Positions 8,312-16,955 of a stretch of 27,601 nt of DNA are shown here, in pieces (position 1 is the first letter of the stretch; every line of letters starts with the position of its first letter). The stretch lies in contig JANBRJ010000143.1 in assembly GCA_027577595.1 (NCBI GenBank), forward strand, positions 1-27,601, in the 5' to 3' direction. Origin of the DNA: Coemansia sp. RSA 487. Lineage: Eukaryota; Kickxellomycota; Kickxellomycetes; Kickxellales; Kickxellaceae. The notes under the pieces are model-generated. The model had not been told where the DNA came from. It ran no database searches and worked only from the letters and a program-made list of their open reading frames with translations. The translations under genes and the position numbers were made by a program.

Positions 8312-10462
8312 TTAGAGCATTATCTTATCACCACCGCTCGAATCCGAGCCAGCACCACTGTCGCCGTCATCGTCGTCGTCATCGGTACCGCTCTGGATAT
8401 CACCATCGCTATCATCGCCATCATCGTCGCTTTCGGAAGTATGATCGCTATCTGTCCACTGGGCATCTTCATCCATAGCCGCAGCACCACTGTCGCTCAA
8501 ATCCTCACTATCAGTGCTTTCCTCAGCTTGCCACACAGGTGTGGCAGGCTCCGTCATAGACCCACTTTCATCATCATCATCTTCATCTTCCGACTCATGG
8601 TACACATTAAGCGGCTGCATCGATGTCTGTTTTTGCGCATCCTGCTCCTGCTTCAGCCGTTCCTTCTCGTAATGCGAACGTGCACGGATCTGCATGTTGG
8701 CCAGCTCCAAGCGGCCGCTGAGTTTGAGTAGCCTGTGGTGCGATTCCAAACGGGATTCCAAGCTCTGGTAGAACCCAGCCAACTGGGGAACTAAACTAGG
8801 GATCGACATAAGGTAAGCCGAATGCAAGGCCAAAGTGTGGCGGATCCAGGGCAACAGCTGTTGCGCCCTTACTGGGTTACAGTTCCCTTGGAACCGCACA
8901 AACAACTGCTGCAAGAATGGAAGCACGTAGGCCGTGGGCAATCCCAGTACAGTGTCGCGTACCACTGTAGTCCGTGCAGAGTTCATCAGCACGGTTTCAA
9001 GCATCTCGGGATCCGCCGTGTGCAAACTTTGTACGAGGACGCGGACTAGTGTGCCGGCAGATAGTTTCAGTGCATCAGTGGGAGCTGACGAAGTGTCGTT
9101 GGCAACTGATAGTTGTTTGATGCGGTCAGCCAACGTGGGAACGCCTTGTTCAGAATCAGCAAAGGCGCGCTGCGACTTGCGTACCCCGTCCGCTGTTACG
9201 TTGGTGACGGTGGCGCCAGCCTCGTCGTAGGCGTGCAGCTGTGCAGCCACCTGCTTCTCGGCCTCTGTTTTCCCTTGCATCGATCCAACAAGCATGTTGA
9301 CCTCTGCATCACGAACCACAACGAGCTCGCGCTCAAACTGGTTGTGTGAGCCGTCGGAGGATGCAAACGACAGCGTCTCGAACAGTGGCTTCAGCGAGCT
9401 GCCACGCACCACAAGTACGTTGCTTTCGTCGTCCCCAGTGACGCGGGAGAACCGTGCAACATGCACACCCAGCACCGTTTTATCTAAAGAAGAAACGATC
9501 TTGAGTACGCCGTCTGGCGGGTAACCCAGTGCACTGCGTTTCGACGTTGCGGTAGTGCGCTGCGCCACGGCTACCTGGTGCCACGCATAGACGATGCCGT
9601 TCTGGCCAACAGCCAGCACGGATCCCGAAGGAGACACATCCACATAGACGACCTCGCTATCAGCAGCAAGAAGGGCACGCGCACGAGATCCCCCCACGGT
9701 GGTAGTCGATCCCGTTGTGGGGCTGGCTGCAGCATCCCATACTTGCACGTGGCGGTCATCTTCTGCTGCAGAAACAAGCGCCGTTTCGTCGGCAGCCCAC
9801 AGCAGCGTATGGACGGGTGCTGTATGGCCTGGCCATGTTTGGATCCGCGAAGCTGTGGCAATGTCCCACATCTCAATCTTGTGGCTAGCCACAACCACAC
9901 GCTGCATCGAATCGGACGATGTGGCTACCAGCAGCCGCTGCGCTCCGCCGATCCCCGTGCGCAGCCTAGCCAGCTGCTTCCCTGAAGCTACGTCCCAGTG
10001 GACCACGGTTCCATCAGAATCAAGTGAAAACACAGTACCATTGCCGAAATCTACGTCGACCACAGGGCTTTCATGGGACCCAAACTCCCTTATAACCGCG
10101 TTCCGTGCTGGCGAGAACAGAAGTACAGTACCCGAATGCAACCCAAGAACAACTACTGGCTTCTTTGATGAAGTTTGCGTGTCTTTGCTATTTTCTTCGC
10201 TTCCCCAAGCTACCGCAGTCACTTTTGTTGCTGCTCCGTCGCTGGCATACTCGCTGCGCTGTGCCCCCGTATGCACATCAATTACACGCACCCTATGTCC
10301 ATTGACTCCGCTACGCACGACCGCCAAACTGGTGTCGCCATTATCAAACGCGCACGTCCATCTGTCAGCGTCGCTGCTTGTTGTAGTCTTTGTTCGAGTG
10401 GCCTTTCCGGCTCTTGCTGGAGAATCCGTGGTCTTTTTGCGGTGAACCGTTTTCCTGGCCAT
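8312..10462 (-). CDS. UTP5: SSU-processome WD40/Utp12-domain protein, UTP5/WDR43 family
   Basis: The ORF is 716 residues with the ATG at 10462. A lysine-rich N-terminus suits nucleolar import. WD40-like blades run from about residue 30 to 370 (VVHWDVASGKQLARL, KIEMWDIATASRIQTWPGHT, HVQVWDAAAS, IVYAWHQVA). Residues about 465-590 form the Utp12 domain: LVRVLVQSLHTADPEMLETV, LPTAYVLPFLQQLFVRFQGN and LHSAYLMSIPSLVPQLAGFY, closely matching the WDR43 pattern. The C-terminal 110 residues are Asp/Glu/Ser-rich. UTP5 belongs to the t-UTP/UTP-A complex, which loads on nascent pre-rRNA for 18S processing. It shares its promoter with the divergent FIGNL1-like gene. Other Utp12 proteins (UTP4 partners, UTP12, UTP13) are less likely by domain order. 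Confidence 0.88.
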   Translation of the reverse strand: MARKTVHRKKTTDSPARAGKATRTKTTTSSDADRWTCAFDNGDTSLAVVRSGVNGHRVRVIDVHTGAQRSEYASDGAATKVTAVAWGSEENSKDTQTSSKKPVVVLGLHSGTVLLFSPARNAVIREFGSHESPVVDVDFGNGTVFSLDSDGTVVHWDVASGKQLARLRTGIGGAQRLLVATSSDSMQRVVVASHKIEMWDIATASRIQTWPGHTAPVHTLLWAADETALVSAAEDDRHVQVWDAAASPTTGSTTTVGGSRARALLAADSEVVYVDVSPSGSVLAVGQNGIVYAWHQVAVAQRTTATSKRSALGYPPDGVLKIVSSLDKTVLGVHVARFSRVTGDDESNVLVVRGSSLKPLFETLSFASSDGSHNQFERELVVVRDAEVNMLVGSMQGKTEAEKQVAAQLHAYDEAGATVTNVTADGVRKSQRAFADSEQGVPTLADRIKQLSVANDTSSAPTDALKLSAGTLVRVLVQSLHTADPEMLETVLMNSARTTVVRDTVLGLPTAYVLPFLQQLFVRFQGNCNPVRAQQLLPWIRHTLALHSAYLMSIPSLVPQLAGFYQSLESRLESHHRLLKLSGRLELANMQIRARSHYEKERLKQEQDAQKQTSMQPLNVYHESEDEDDDDESGSMTEPATPVWQAEESTDSEDLSDSGAAAMDEDAQWTDSDHTSESDDDGDDSDGDIQSGTDDDDDDGDSGAGSDSSGGDKIML

Positions 10463-10831
10463 CGTATCAGAACTTTATTTCTTTGGATCTAGAATATATA
10501 TATATGTAGTTTGAAGGGAAGGAAGAAGAAAAGAGGTATAAAGAAACGAACGAGAAGGGAAACCAAACCAAATAATAAATGGTTGCAAATTTTATTTCAC
10601 AAGTTTTTTTTTCTTTCTCTTAATAACCAACTGATTTTGATTTGCCCATGATCAAATCATGGATTAAACAAATATATTTGACGAATCAAAGCATATGGAA
10701 TAGGAATCAAAATGTATGCTGCGCATTTAACTTTTTTAAAAAAACAAAACAAAAATGGACAAGAAAAACGCATGTTTTACTTTTTCTTTTTTCAAAAGTA
10801 ATGAAAGCCAACTTGTATTCTAAATTAAATG

Positions 10832-10866
<35 letters not shown>

Positions 10867-11011
10867 TTTTTGGGTGGATATTTTATGTTGGTGGTTTATA
10901 TGCCTGGGGCTGGGATAGGGGACGAGGGGACCACGGGGTGGNNNNNNNNNNTTTTTTTTTTTTTTTTTTTTTTTTTTTTCGCAGTATTATTCATTTACTT
11001 TCTAGATAGCA
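10463..11011. promoter_or_regulatory. UTP5/FIGNL1 divergent promoter, containing poly-T runs and an assembly gap
   Basis: This 549-bp spacer separates head-to-head start codons. It contains a TATATATATA run near 10493-10504 just upstream of UTP5. A T run of about 33 bases lies at about 10833-10865. A purine-rich GGGGACGAGGGGACCACGGG stretch at about 10918-10938 is followed by 10 Ns and a second T run (10952-10979) ending TCGCAG. The T run plus CAG looks like a splice acceptor about 30 bp before the FIGNL1 ATG, so a 5'-UTR intron is possible. Confidence 0.5.
10942..10951. other. Assembly gap (10 Ns)
   Basis: Ten ambiguous bases stand between a G-rich segment and a long T run. The size is conventional and the real missing length is unknown. 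The flanking homopolymers explain why assembly failed here. Confidence 0.98.
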
Positions 11012-12709
11012 ATGGGCATGGAAAAGGCACAGCTGGACCAGCGTTTGTACAATATGGTCCAACACGCATACTTTGAGTTTGACGGCTCTCTCTCAGCAGA
11101 AGCAATAGATGGAACTCGGGCTGCAGTGCTTGGAAAACTAGCGGTAGGCTCACGGTTCGGAGCAATGGTTGCCGATACCACTGCAAAACAGTGGCCCAAG
11201 TACAAGCAAGCCGAGACAACAATCGATGCTGGAATTGAGCGCATGTTCCAGAGCGCATTCAAACGGCGGCGGTCCCACGAACAAGCTACTATGGCGATTC
11301 CCAAAGAAACAGTCACAGATTTGTCGACGGTAGCCGATGTGATACGCAAGGTTTGCAAGAGGCCTCCAATGGATTCGAGAAAACGAGTACGACCAGCTGA
11401 AGAATCAGTTCATCCTGAAGAAGGCGTAAATGATGATACGCCAAGATCTTTTTATAGAGCTGGTGCTTCTTCTTCAGACAACGATGACGATAACAGCGCT
11501 GTTCCATGTGCTGGTGACTTTGTCACCGCTCGCCACCAGCTTCGTATAGAAAACTCCAATAAGCGACAGCTGCCATCTAACAATGGTGGCTCCAGTAGCA
11601 ACGGTCGCCCATCGGCTAGACGTGCATTTGTGCCGCCGATACGCAAATCGCCTTCATTTGACGAGGGCCCTGCAGTGAAGCGGCCACAGCAGCAACGCAC
11701 ACGCGGCATACTTCGCCGGATCAACCCTAGCAATGGTGGAGGAGGCACTAGCGTCAAAACTCCGCCAACAAAGGAAGATAGCATGGAGGAAGTCGACGAG
11801 CGGCTGCGCAACATTGAGCCTCGGATGGTGGAGATGATCGAGAACGAGATCCTGACTACGTCGCAAGCGGTCTCGTGGGACGATATCGCAGGACTCGGGC
11901 CAGCGAAAAACGCAATCCGAATGGCCATCATCTATCCGCTTCTCAAGCCCGATTTGTTCCGCGGCATCCGGGCACCGCCAAAGGGGCTTTTGCTGTTTGG
12001 GCCTCCCGGAACAGGCAAGACGATGATTGCGCGATGCATTGCCAGCCAAGCAGGCGCAACGTTCTTCAATATCAGTGCTTCCTCGCTAACGTCCAAATGG
12101 ATCGGCGAGGGCGAGAAAATGGTGCGTGCGCTGTTTGCCGTTGCCCGGGTGCGCCAGCCTGCAGTTATCTTTATCGACGAAATCGACTCCCTTTTGACGC
12201 AGCGCACCGATGGCGAACAAGAGGCGACGCGCCGCATCAAGACCGAGTTCCTGGTCCAGCTGGACGGGTGCGGCACCGCTGATGACGACAGCATTGTGCT
12301 ACTGGGCGCTACGAACAGGCCGCAAGAGCTCGACGAAGCAGCACGCCGTCGCTTCCCGAAACGTCTCTACGTGCCATTGCCGGACCACGACGGTCGGAAG
12401 ACGATTGTGCGCAACTTGCTGCTTCGCACGCAGAAATGCAATCTGTCGGAAGACCAGCTCGAGTCTGTATGTAGGAACACTGCAGGCTACTCTGGCGCTG
12501 ATATGGCGACCCTGTGCAGAGAGGCGGCGTATGGCCCCCTCCGCCATATCACTGACTTTGCTACAGCAAGCGAGGACGATGTGCGGCCCATTGCGTTTGA
12601 TGACTTCGAGTATGCATTGACCCAGGTGCGCCCAAGCGTCAGTGACAAGGATCTGGAGATCCATATATCCTTCAACCGCCAGTACGGGATGTCTGCGGCT
12701 GCTGGCTAG
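11012..12709 (+). CDS. FIGNL1: FIGNL1-like (fidgetin-like 1) AAA ATPase
   Basis: The ORF is 565 residues from the ATG at 11012 ([20 protein letters not shown]), shorter than human FIGNL1 (about 674). The disordered N-terminal half retains DFVTARHQL, whose F170-V-T-A173 fits the FxxA RAD51-binding motif, and FVPPI ahead of a linker. The junction [20 protein letters not shown] is the FIGNL1 hallmark. The single AAA module has Walker A GPPGTGKT (330-337), [20 protein letters not shown], Walker B VIFIDEID (385-392), [15 protein letters not shown] with arginine fingers, and a C-terminal [12 protein letters not shown] helix of meiotic-clade AAA proteins. In other eukaryotes FIGNL1 strips RAD51 filaments and limits crossovers. 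All catalytic motifs look intact. Spastin or katanin are less likely because of the linker and FxxA motif. Confidence 0.92.
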   Translation: MGMEKAQLDQRLYNMVQHAYFEFDGSLSAEAIDGTRAAVLGKLAVGSRFGAMVADTTAKQWPKYKQAETTIDAGIERMFQSAFKRRRSHEQATMAIPKETVTDLSTVADVIRKVCKRPPMDSRKRVRPAEESVHPEEGVNDDTPRSFYRAGASSSDNDDDNSAVPCAGDFVTARHQLRIENSNKRQLPSNNGGSSSNGRPSARRAFVPPIRKSPSFDEGPAVKRPQQQRTRGILRRINPSNGGGGTSVKTPPTKEDSMEEVDERLRNIEPRMVEMIENEILTTSQAVSWDDIAGLGPAKNAIRMAIIYPLLKPDLFRGIRAPPKGLLLFGPPGTGKTMIARCIASQAGATFFNISASSLTSKWIGEGEKMVRALFAVARVRQPAVIFIDEIDSLLTQRTDGEQEATRRIKTEFLVQLDGCGTADDDSIVLLGATNRPQELDEAARRRFPKRLYVPLPDHDGRKTIVRNLLLRTQKCNLSEDQLESVCRNTAGYSGADMATLCREAAYGPLRHITDFATASEDDVRPIAFDDFEYALTQVRPSVSDKDLEIHISFNRQYGMSAAAG

Positions 12710-13026
12710 AACGAAAAAAATTGGAACTATCTGTTTTGTTTTGACTTGTTTTCTTTTTTTTTTTTTAGCTAATCGCTATAGGATGGGCCAAAATACTGAT
12801 GTGCTGGAAATATAGTGTGCTTTTTTGTGCGCCTCTATTTACCTCTTTCCCCCTGACCCTACACTATCCCCTCTTTCCAAAACATGCAGGTTTGGCTTTC
12901 TTCCTTCCTTTCTTTGCAGTCAAACACTACTTTTATACTCTTTTTTTTATATCAACAAATAACCAAGGCTCCCCCCTTAACACCCACGCCCTTCATTTAC
13001 TCTAGCGAAATCTAAATCAAACACAA
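12710..13026 (+). promoter_or_regulatory. FIGNL1 3' region and Rab GDI promoter
   Basis: This 317-bp spacer lies between two same-strand genes. A T run at about 12755-12767 follows the FIGNL1 stop. Ahead of the GDI start is a long pyrimidine-rich tract (CCTCTATTTACCTCTTTCCC at about 12831-12850, then repeated CTTTCTTCCTTCC at about 12896-12910) and AAATCTAAATCAAACACAA just before the ATG. CT-rich tracts next to the start are common in highly expressed fungal genes; calling this one a promoter element is inference. Confidence 0.45.
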
Positions 13027-14388
13027 ATGGATGAGGAATACGATGTCATCATTCTCGGCACCGGTTTGACCGAATGCATCCTGTCGGGCATCCTGGCAGT
13101 TGAGGGCAAGAAGGTTCTGCATATGGACCGTAATGACTTTTACGGCGGTGAGTGTGCCAGTCTGGACTTGTCGCAACTGTACCAGCGCTTCCGTGGCGGC
13201 GCAGATGCAAAGCCTCCGGCCAACCTGGGTCGCGACCGCGACTACTGCGTCGACCTTATCCCCAAGTTCCTAATGACCGGAGAGGGTCTGGTCAAAGTAC
13301 TCGTGTACACCAACGTGATGCGGTACCTTAGCTTTGTGCCCATCGCCACGTCGCTGGTATACTATGGCGACAAGATCTACAAAGTCCCGTCTACCTCAAA
13401 CGAGGCAGCGCTGAGCCCGCTTGTGGGCTTCATGCAGAAACTCAAGGCCCGCAGCTTCTTCGAGTACTTGCGCGAATGGCGTGAAGACGACCCAGCAACC
13501 CACAAGGGCCTGGATCTGAACCGCATGACCATGAGCCAAGTGTACGACCACTTTGGACTGAACGAGGATACGCAAGAGTTCATTGGCCACTCGATGGCGC
13601 TGCATTTGGACGAAAAGTACAAGGCGCAGCCGGCGCGCCAAACGTGTGATAACGTCATCATGTACGCAAGCTCTGCCTCGCGTGCCAGCATCGATAACCG
13701 CAGCAGCCCGTACATCTACCCTCTTTACGGGCTTGGTGACCTTCCGCAGGCCTTTGCGCGTCTCAGTGCCGTCTACGCTGCAACGTTCATGCTTGCAACG
13801 CCTGTTGACGAAATCGTGCGCGGCGCTGACGGTAAATTCGAGGGCGTCCGCTCCGGCGACCAGGTTGCGCGTGCAAAGATTGTCATCGGCGACCCCTCGT
13901 ACTTCAAAGAGTCCGTGCGCAAGACGGGCCGTGTCATCCGCGCCATTTGCATCCTTCGCAACCCGATCCCCAATGCAAGTGCCCCGTCGGCGCAAATCAT
14001 CTTGCCGCAAAGGCAGACTGGTCGCGAGCATGACATCTACGTCACGTGCCTCTCCGCGGATCAAAAGATCTGCCCAGCAAACATCTACATTGCATCGATC
14101 TCGACTATCGCTGAGACTGCGGGTGACCCTGAGGCTGAGATCAGCGCTGCGCTGAAGCTGGTTGGCGCTATTGACCAAAAGTTTGTCTGGGTGTCAGATA
14201 TCTTTGAGCCTGAGACTGACGGAACCAAGAGCAACGTGTTTATCAGTCGCTCGTATGACGCGACCTCGCACTTTGAGACTGTCTACGATGACGTCAAGGA
14301 CATGTACCGCCGCATCACTGGCAATGATCTTGTTCTGAAGAACCGCAATGATGCAGACAACAGTAACGAGGAAGGGGAAGCTAACTAG
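13027..14388 (+). CDS. GDI1: Rab GDP-dissociation inhibitor
   Basis: The ORF is 453 residues, the normal GDI length. The N-terminus EEYDVIILGTGLTECILSG and VLHMDRNDFYGGECASL are the Rossmann-like SCR1 signature of the GDI/REP family. GRDRDYCVDLIPKFLMTGEG and YKVPSTSNEA are the Rab-binding-platform motifs, and PYIYPLYGLGDLPQAFARLS is the hallmark SCR3 block. The C-terminal QKFVWVSDIFEP and YDATSHFETVYDDVKDMYRR complete the fold. GDI extracts prenylated GDP-bound Rab proteins from membranes and returns them, so it is essential for vesicle traffic. Length and the lack of the large REP insert separate it from Rab escort protein. The coding sequence is strongly C-ending at third positions, in keeping with high expression. 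It converges with the cullin gene, 82 bp apart. Confidence 0.97.
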   Translation: MDEEYDVIILGTGLTECILSGILAVEGKKVLHMDRNDFYGGECASLDLSQLYQRFRGGADAKPPANLGRDRDYCVDLIPKFLMTGEGLVKVLVYTNVMRYLSFVPIATSLVYYGDKIYKVPSTSNEAALSPLVGFMQKLKARSFFEYLREWREDDPATHKGLDLNRMTMSQVYDHFGLNEDTQEFIGHSMALHLDEKYKAQPARQTCDNVIMYASSASRASIDNRSSPYIYPLYGLGDLPQAFARLSAVYAATFMLATPVDEIVRGADGKFEGVRSGDQVARAKIVIGDPSYFKESVRKTGRVIRAICILRNPIPNASAPSAQIILPQRQTGREHDIYVTCLSADQKICPANIYIASISTIAETAGDPEAEISAALKLVGAIDQKFVWVSDIFEPETDGTKSNVFISRSYDATSHFETVYDDVKDMYRRITGNDLVLKNRNDADNSNEEGEAN

Positions 14389-14470
14389 CCTTAATATTAA
14401 AGTTCTCTAGGTTACGAATCCAATTCTTAATATCTTTTTTCTTATTTATAAGCTATAGTTTCTTTAAAGG

Positions 14471-16696
14471 CTATACATATATATAAATGTCCTTTTCGTT
14501 ATCGTCTCGCTTCAGTTCTTCTATTTTCAAGAGTTCTTCAATGCTACTTTTGAACTCGGATTTGCTGACGACAAAACGTCCCTTGCAACCCTCAGCGACC
14601 TCGTTAAACAAAGCAGTGTGGCTCATTCTCTTATTCCTTTTGAGAATCGCTAAGATTTCGGCTATTGTCTGCTCTTTCTGGGAGTTCGCCGTGGACTTGG
14701 CTACCCTGGCTTCGTCCATCTTCTGTTTGCGCTGGGCTGCGTACAAGTTGATGCGCTTGACCTTTGAATTGAATTTGCTGTTAAGTGTCAGCTCCCCATT
14801 TTCAGCAGCTGCTTTGCGGGTAATAATCCTTGCTCGTTGTAGGACAGCCAACTCCGTATCCAGTCGTTTATTCGAAATCCCAGTCAACTGGATGATCTTA
14901 TCTTTGGTCAGACTAATAGGACCACTGGCCCTAATGATGCTTGGCTCGGTAAACAGCGTCAGTATTGCCAGCTGGTACATGTTCACCATCAGCGTGTACT
15001 GTACCTTGGGTGCGTGTGGAAAGTATAAATGAATGGTGACGCTGGAAAGAGCCCAGCTCCACCATATACTGCGCTTACGCCCATCGTCTGATTTCTCATA
15101 GAACTCTGCAAACTTATTGTACAGAATTTCAAGTGACGACGGAATCACCAGGTCGTTAACATTTGGCACCATTACTTCTGGCCATGATGCTGACTTGAAA
15201 AATTGAACTTGAATACTATCGACTGGAAGCACCAACGATTGTTTGTCGAGGAGCGTGAGAAAATCTTGCGTCCTATCCTTGCTGGAGATAATGTCTTTGC
15301 ACATATCCTCTACTTTCAGCTTCAGCTTAGTATCGGTGTTGTCAAAGACAAAGGGTCTTATCGCGTGGGTTTCGAGATCAAGCGAGATGTAATCGTCCCT
15401 GACAAGCCGTCGCGCCAACTGCAGGTGGTAGAGTGCTATGAACATGTCCTTGTTCTTGAGCGTCTTAGCGACTTCGGCTGCTCGGTCAAGCTCTGAACGC
15501 ACTGCGTGATCGATATCCTCATTGCCTGAAAACAGTTTGGCAGCACTCTTCTTTAGATGTCGGTGGTAGTACTCAACGAGTGCATTGACGTCCATACCCT
15601 CTGAATTGATGGCCATAGAAAGCGCATCTTTGGCAGCGAACATAAACACCTCGGGTACTGCAGGCCCAAAGTATTTCTTGAGCATGCTCAGGTTGGCGTC
15701 GTGTGTGCTGAGGATAATGTCGATGACATTCGACTCCGCTCCCTCGCTGGATCCGCCGATACTGCTATATGTACGGATAATATTGTCGCGCATGTGATCC
15801 CTGAGTGCGCTTTCCAGCTCTTCAAGATACTGAGGGTCGTTGAGTCCCTGTAGCAACAAAAAGGCTGGTCGCAAAAGATCCTCAGTTTTCTCTGGGTCCT
15901 TAAGCATCTTGATTGCGTCGTCGGATATGTGTTTGCTCATATGGCCACGAACAAAGTAGTCGCTGATAAGTCGCGGCAATACGAACTGCAGCGAGCCTGG
16001 ATGCAAGTACAGTTCACCGCGCCGCATCTCCGACTCTATAAGCACATGCAGTTTGCTAATATACCTGCGAATGTTCTCTTTGGTGCCGAGTCCCCGTGTC
16101 TGGTGCTCGATAAACATAAGAGCTTCAGAAATGTATGGCTCCTCGTAGAACTTTGTATAAGCGCCCAGATTGATACGGAACAGTGGGCGGATCTCGTCAA
16201 CCTTGGGCGGGTGGAGCTCAATAAGCGCGGTCCAGTACCGTTGCATCAGCGTACTGTCGATGGCAACATTGTTGCGTTCCTTTCTTACCATTGAAATCAC
16301 CGCGTCCTCTAATCTTTCGTGCAAGGGCTTAAAACAGAAGGTATACCATAGCTGATGCATTGTTTCTCCAATCGACACGTAGCTTGGGTTCGCCTCACAT
16401 TCGGCTTTGTACCAGTCCCTTTGGAACGATTCGAGAACTTCGCCAAACAACGATACCACTCTCTGGAAGTGCGCCCACTTGGCCAAATAGTACTTGAGCA
16501 ACTCGGTTGCGCCAACCGCTGTGCGAGCCCCATTGCAAATCCTTCTTGCTATCGCGATGGTGGTGTCGGTGAACCAAATGTAGAGCTCTTTGCCGCTGTC
16601 GAACGTCTTGGGCGTGCCATGCACGGCTGTATAGATGTGCATGTAGTCCTTAAGGGTCAGGGAGTCGTCAATGAAGACGCTGTAATCGAATGGCAT
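14471..16696 (-). CDS. CUL1: Cullin, CUL1-type ubiquitin ligase scaffold
   Basis: The ORF is 741 residues from the ATG at 16696 (MPFDYSVFIDDSLTLKDYMH). The frame is open further upstream, but that part is hydrophobic, overlaps the likely end of the SAPS gene, and is not cullin-like. N-terminal cullin repeats (YYLAKWAHFQRVVSLFGEVL; YFVRGHMSKH) bind the adaptor. The cullin homology domain follows (DTKLKLKVEDMCKDIISSKD, VQYTLMVNMYQLAILTLF, IIQLTGISNKRLDTELAVLQ). The winged-helix tail has the NEDD8 site context AEILAILKRNKRMSH, with K686 as the likely acceptor, and ends KRDDNEKDIYIYV. The ending resembles CUL1 (in which YxKR..., EKDxYxY is typical), so an SCF scaffold is most likely. The sequence is somewhat divergent in the homology domain, so CUL3 or CUL4 are not fully excluded. 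Confidence 0.85.
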   Translation of the reverse strand: MPFDYSVFIDDSLTLKDYMHIYTAVHGTPKTFDSGKELYIWFTDTTIAIARRICNGARTAVGATELLKYYLAKWAHFQRVVSLFGEVLESFQRDWYKAECEANPSYVSIGETMHQLWYTFCFKPLHERLEDAVISMVRKERNNVAIDSTLMQRYWTALIELHPPKVDEIRPLFRINLGAYTKFYEEPYISEALMFIEHQTRGLGTKENIRRYISKLHVLIESEMRRGELYLHPGSLQFVLPRLISDYFVRGHMSKHISDDAIKMLKDPEKTEDLLRPAFLLLQGLNDPQYLEELESALRDHMRDNIIRTYSSIGGSSEGAESNVIDIILSTHDANLSMLKKYFGPAVPEVFMFAAKDALSMAINSEGMDVNALVEYYHRHLKKSAAKLFSGNEDIDHAVRSELDRAAEVAKTLKNKDMFIALYHLQLARRLVRDDYISLDLETHAIRPFVFDNTDTKLKLKVEDMCKDIISSKDRTQDFLTLLDKQSLVLPVDSIQVQFFKSASWPEVMVPNVNDLVIPSSLEILYNKFAEFYEKSDDGRKRSIWWSWALSSVTIHLYFPHAPKVQYTLMVNMYQLAILTLFTEPSIIRASGPISLTKDKIIQLTGISNKRLDTELAVLQRARIITRKAAAENGELTLNSKFNSKVKRINLYAAQRKQKMDEARVAKSTANSQKEQTIAEILAILKRNKRMSHTALFNEVAEGCKGRFVVSKSEFKSSIEELLKIEELKRDDNEKDIYIYV

Positions 16697-16955
16697 ATCA
16701 AGTGGATGTATCTTTCTTTTAGATAGAGTATAGATTATGTATTTCAAAAAAATAGAAAAAGAATATGAAAGTTGTCTAATTCTTTTTAGTTTTGTCGTTT
16801 GTCCTGCATATGCAGGACACATGCATAGATGCAGAGCAGAGCGAGTTTGAGTTGTGCATCTAGTCAAAAAAACACATTGTGTATTACATGAAAAATAAAT
16901 AACGAATGTAACGGTTACGAGAAAAGAAATAAAGAAAATATGATCCGCTGTTTTT

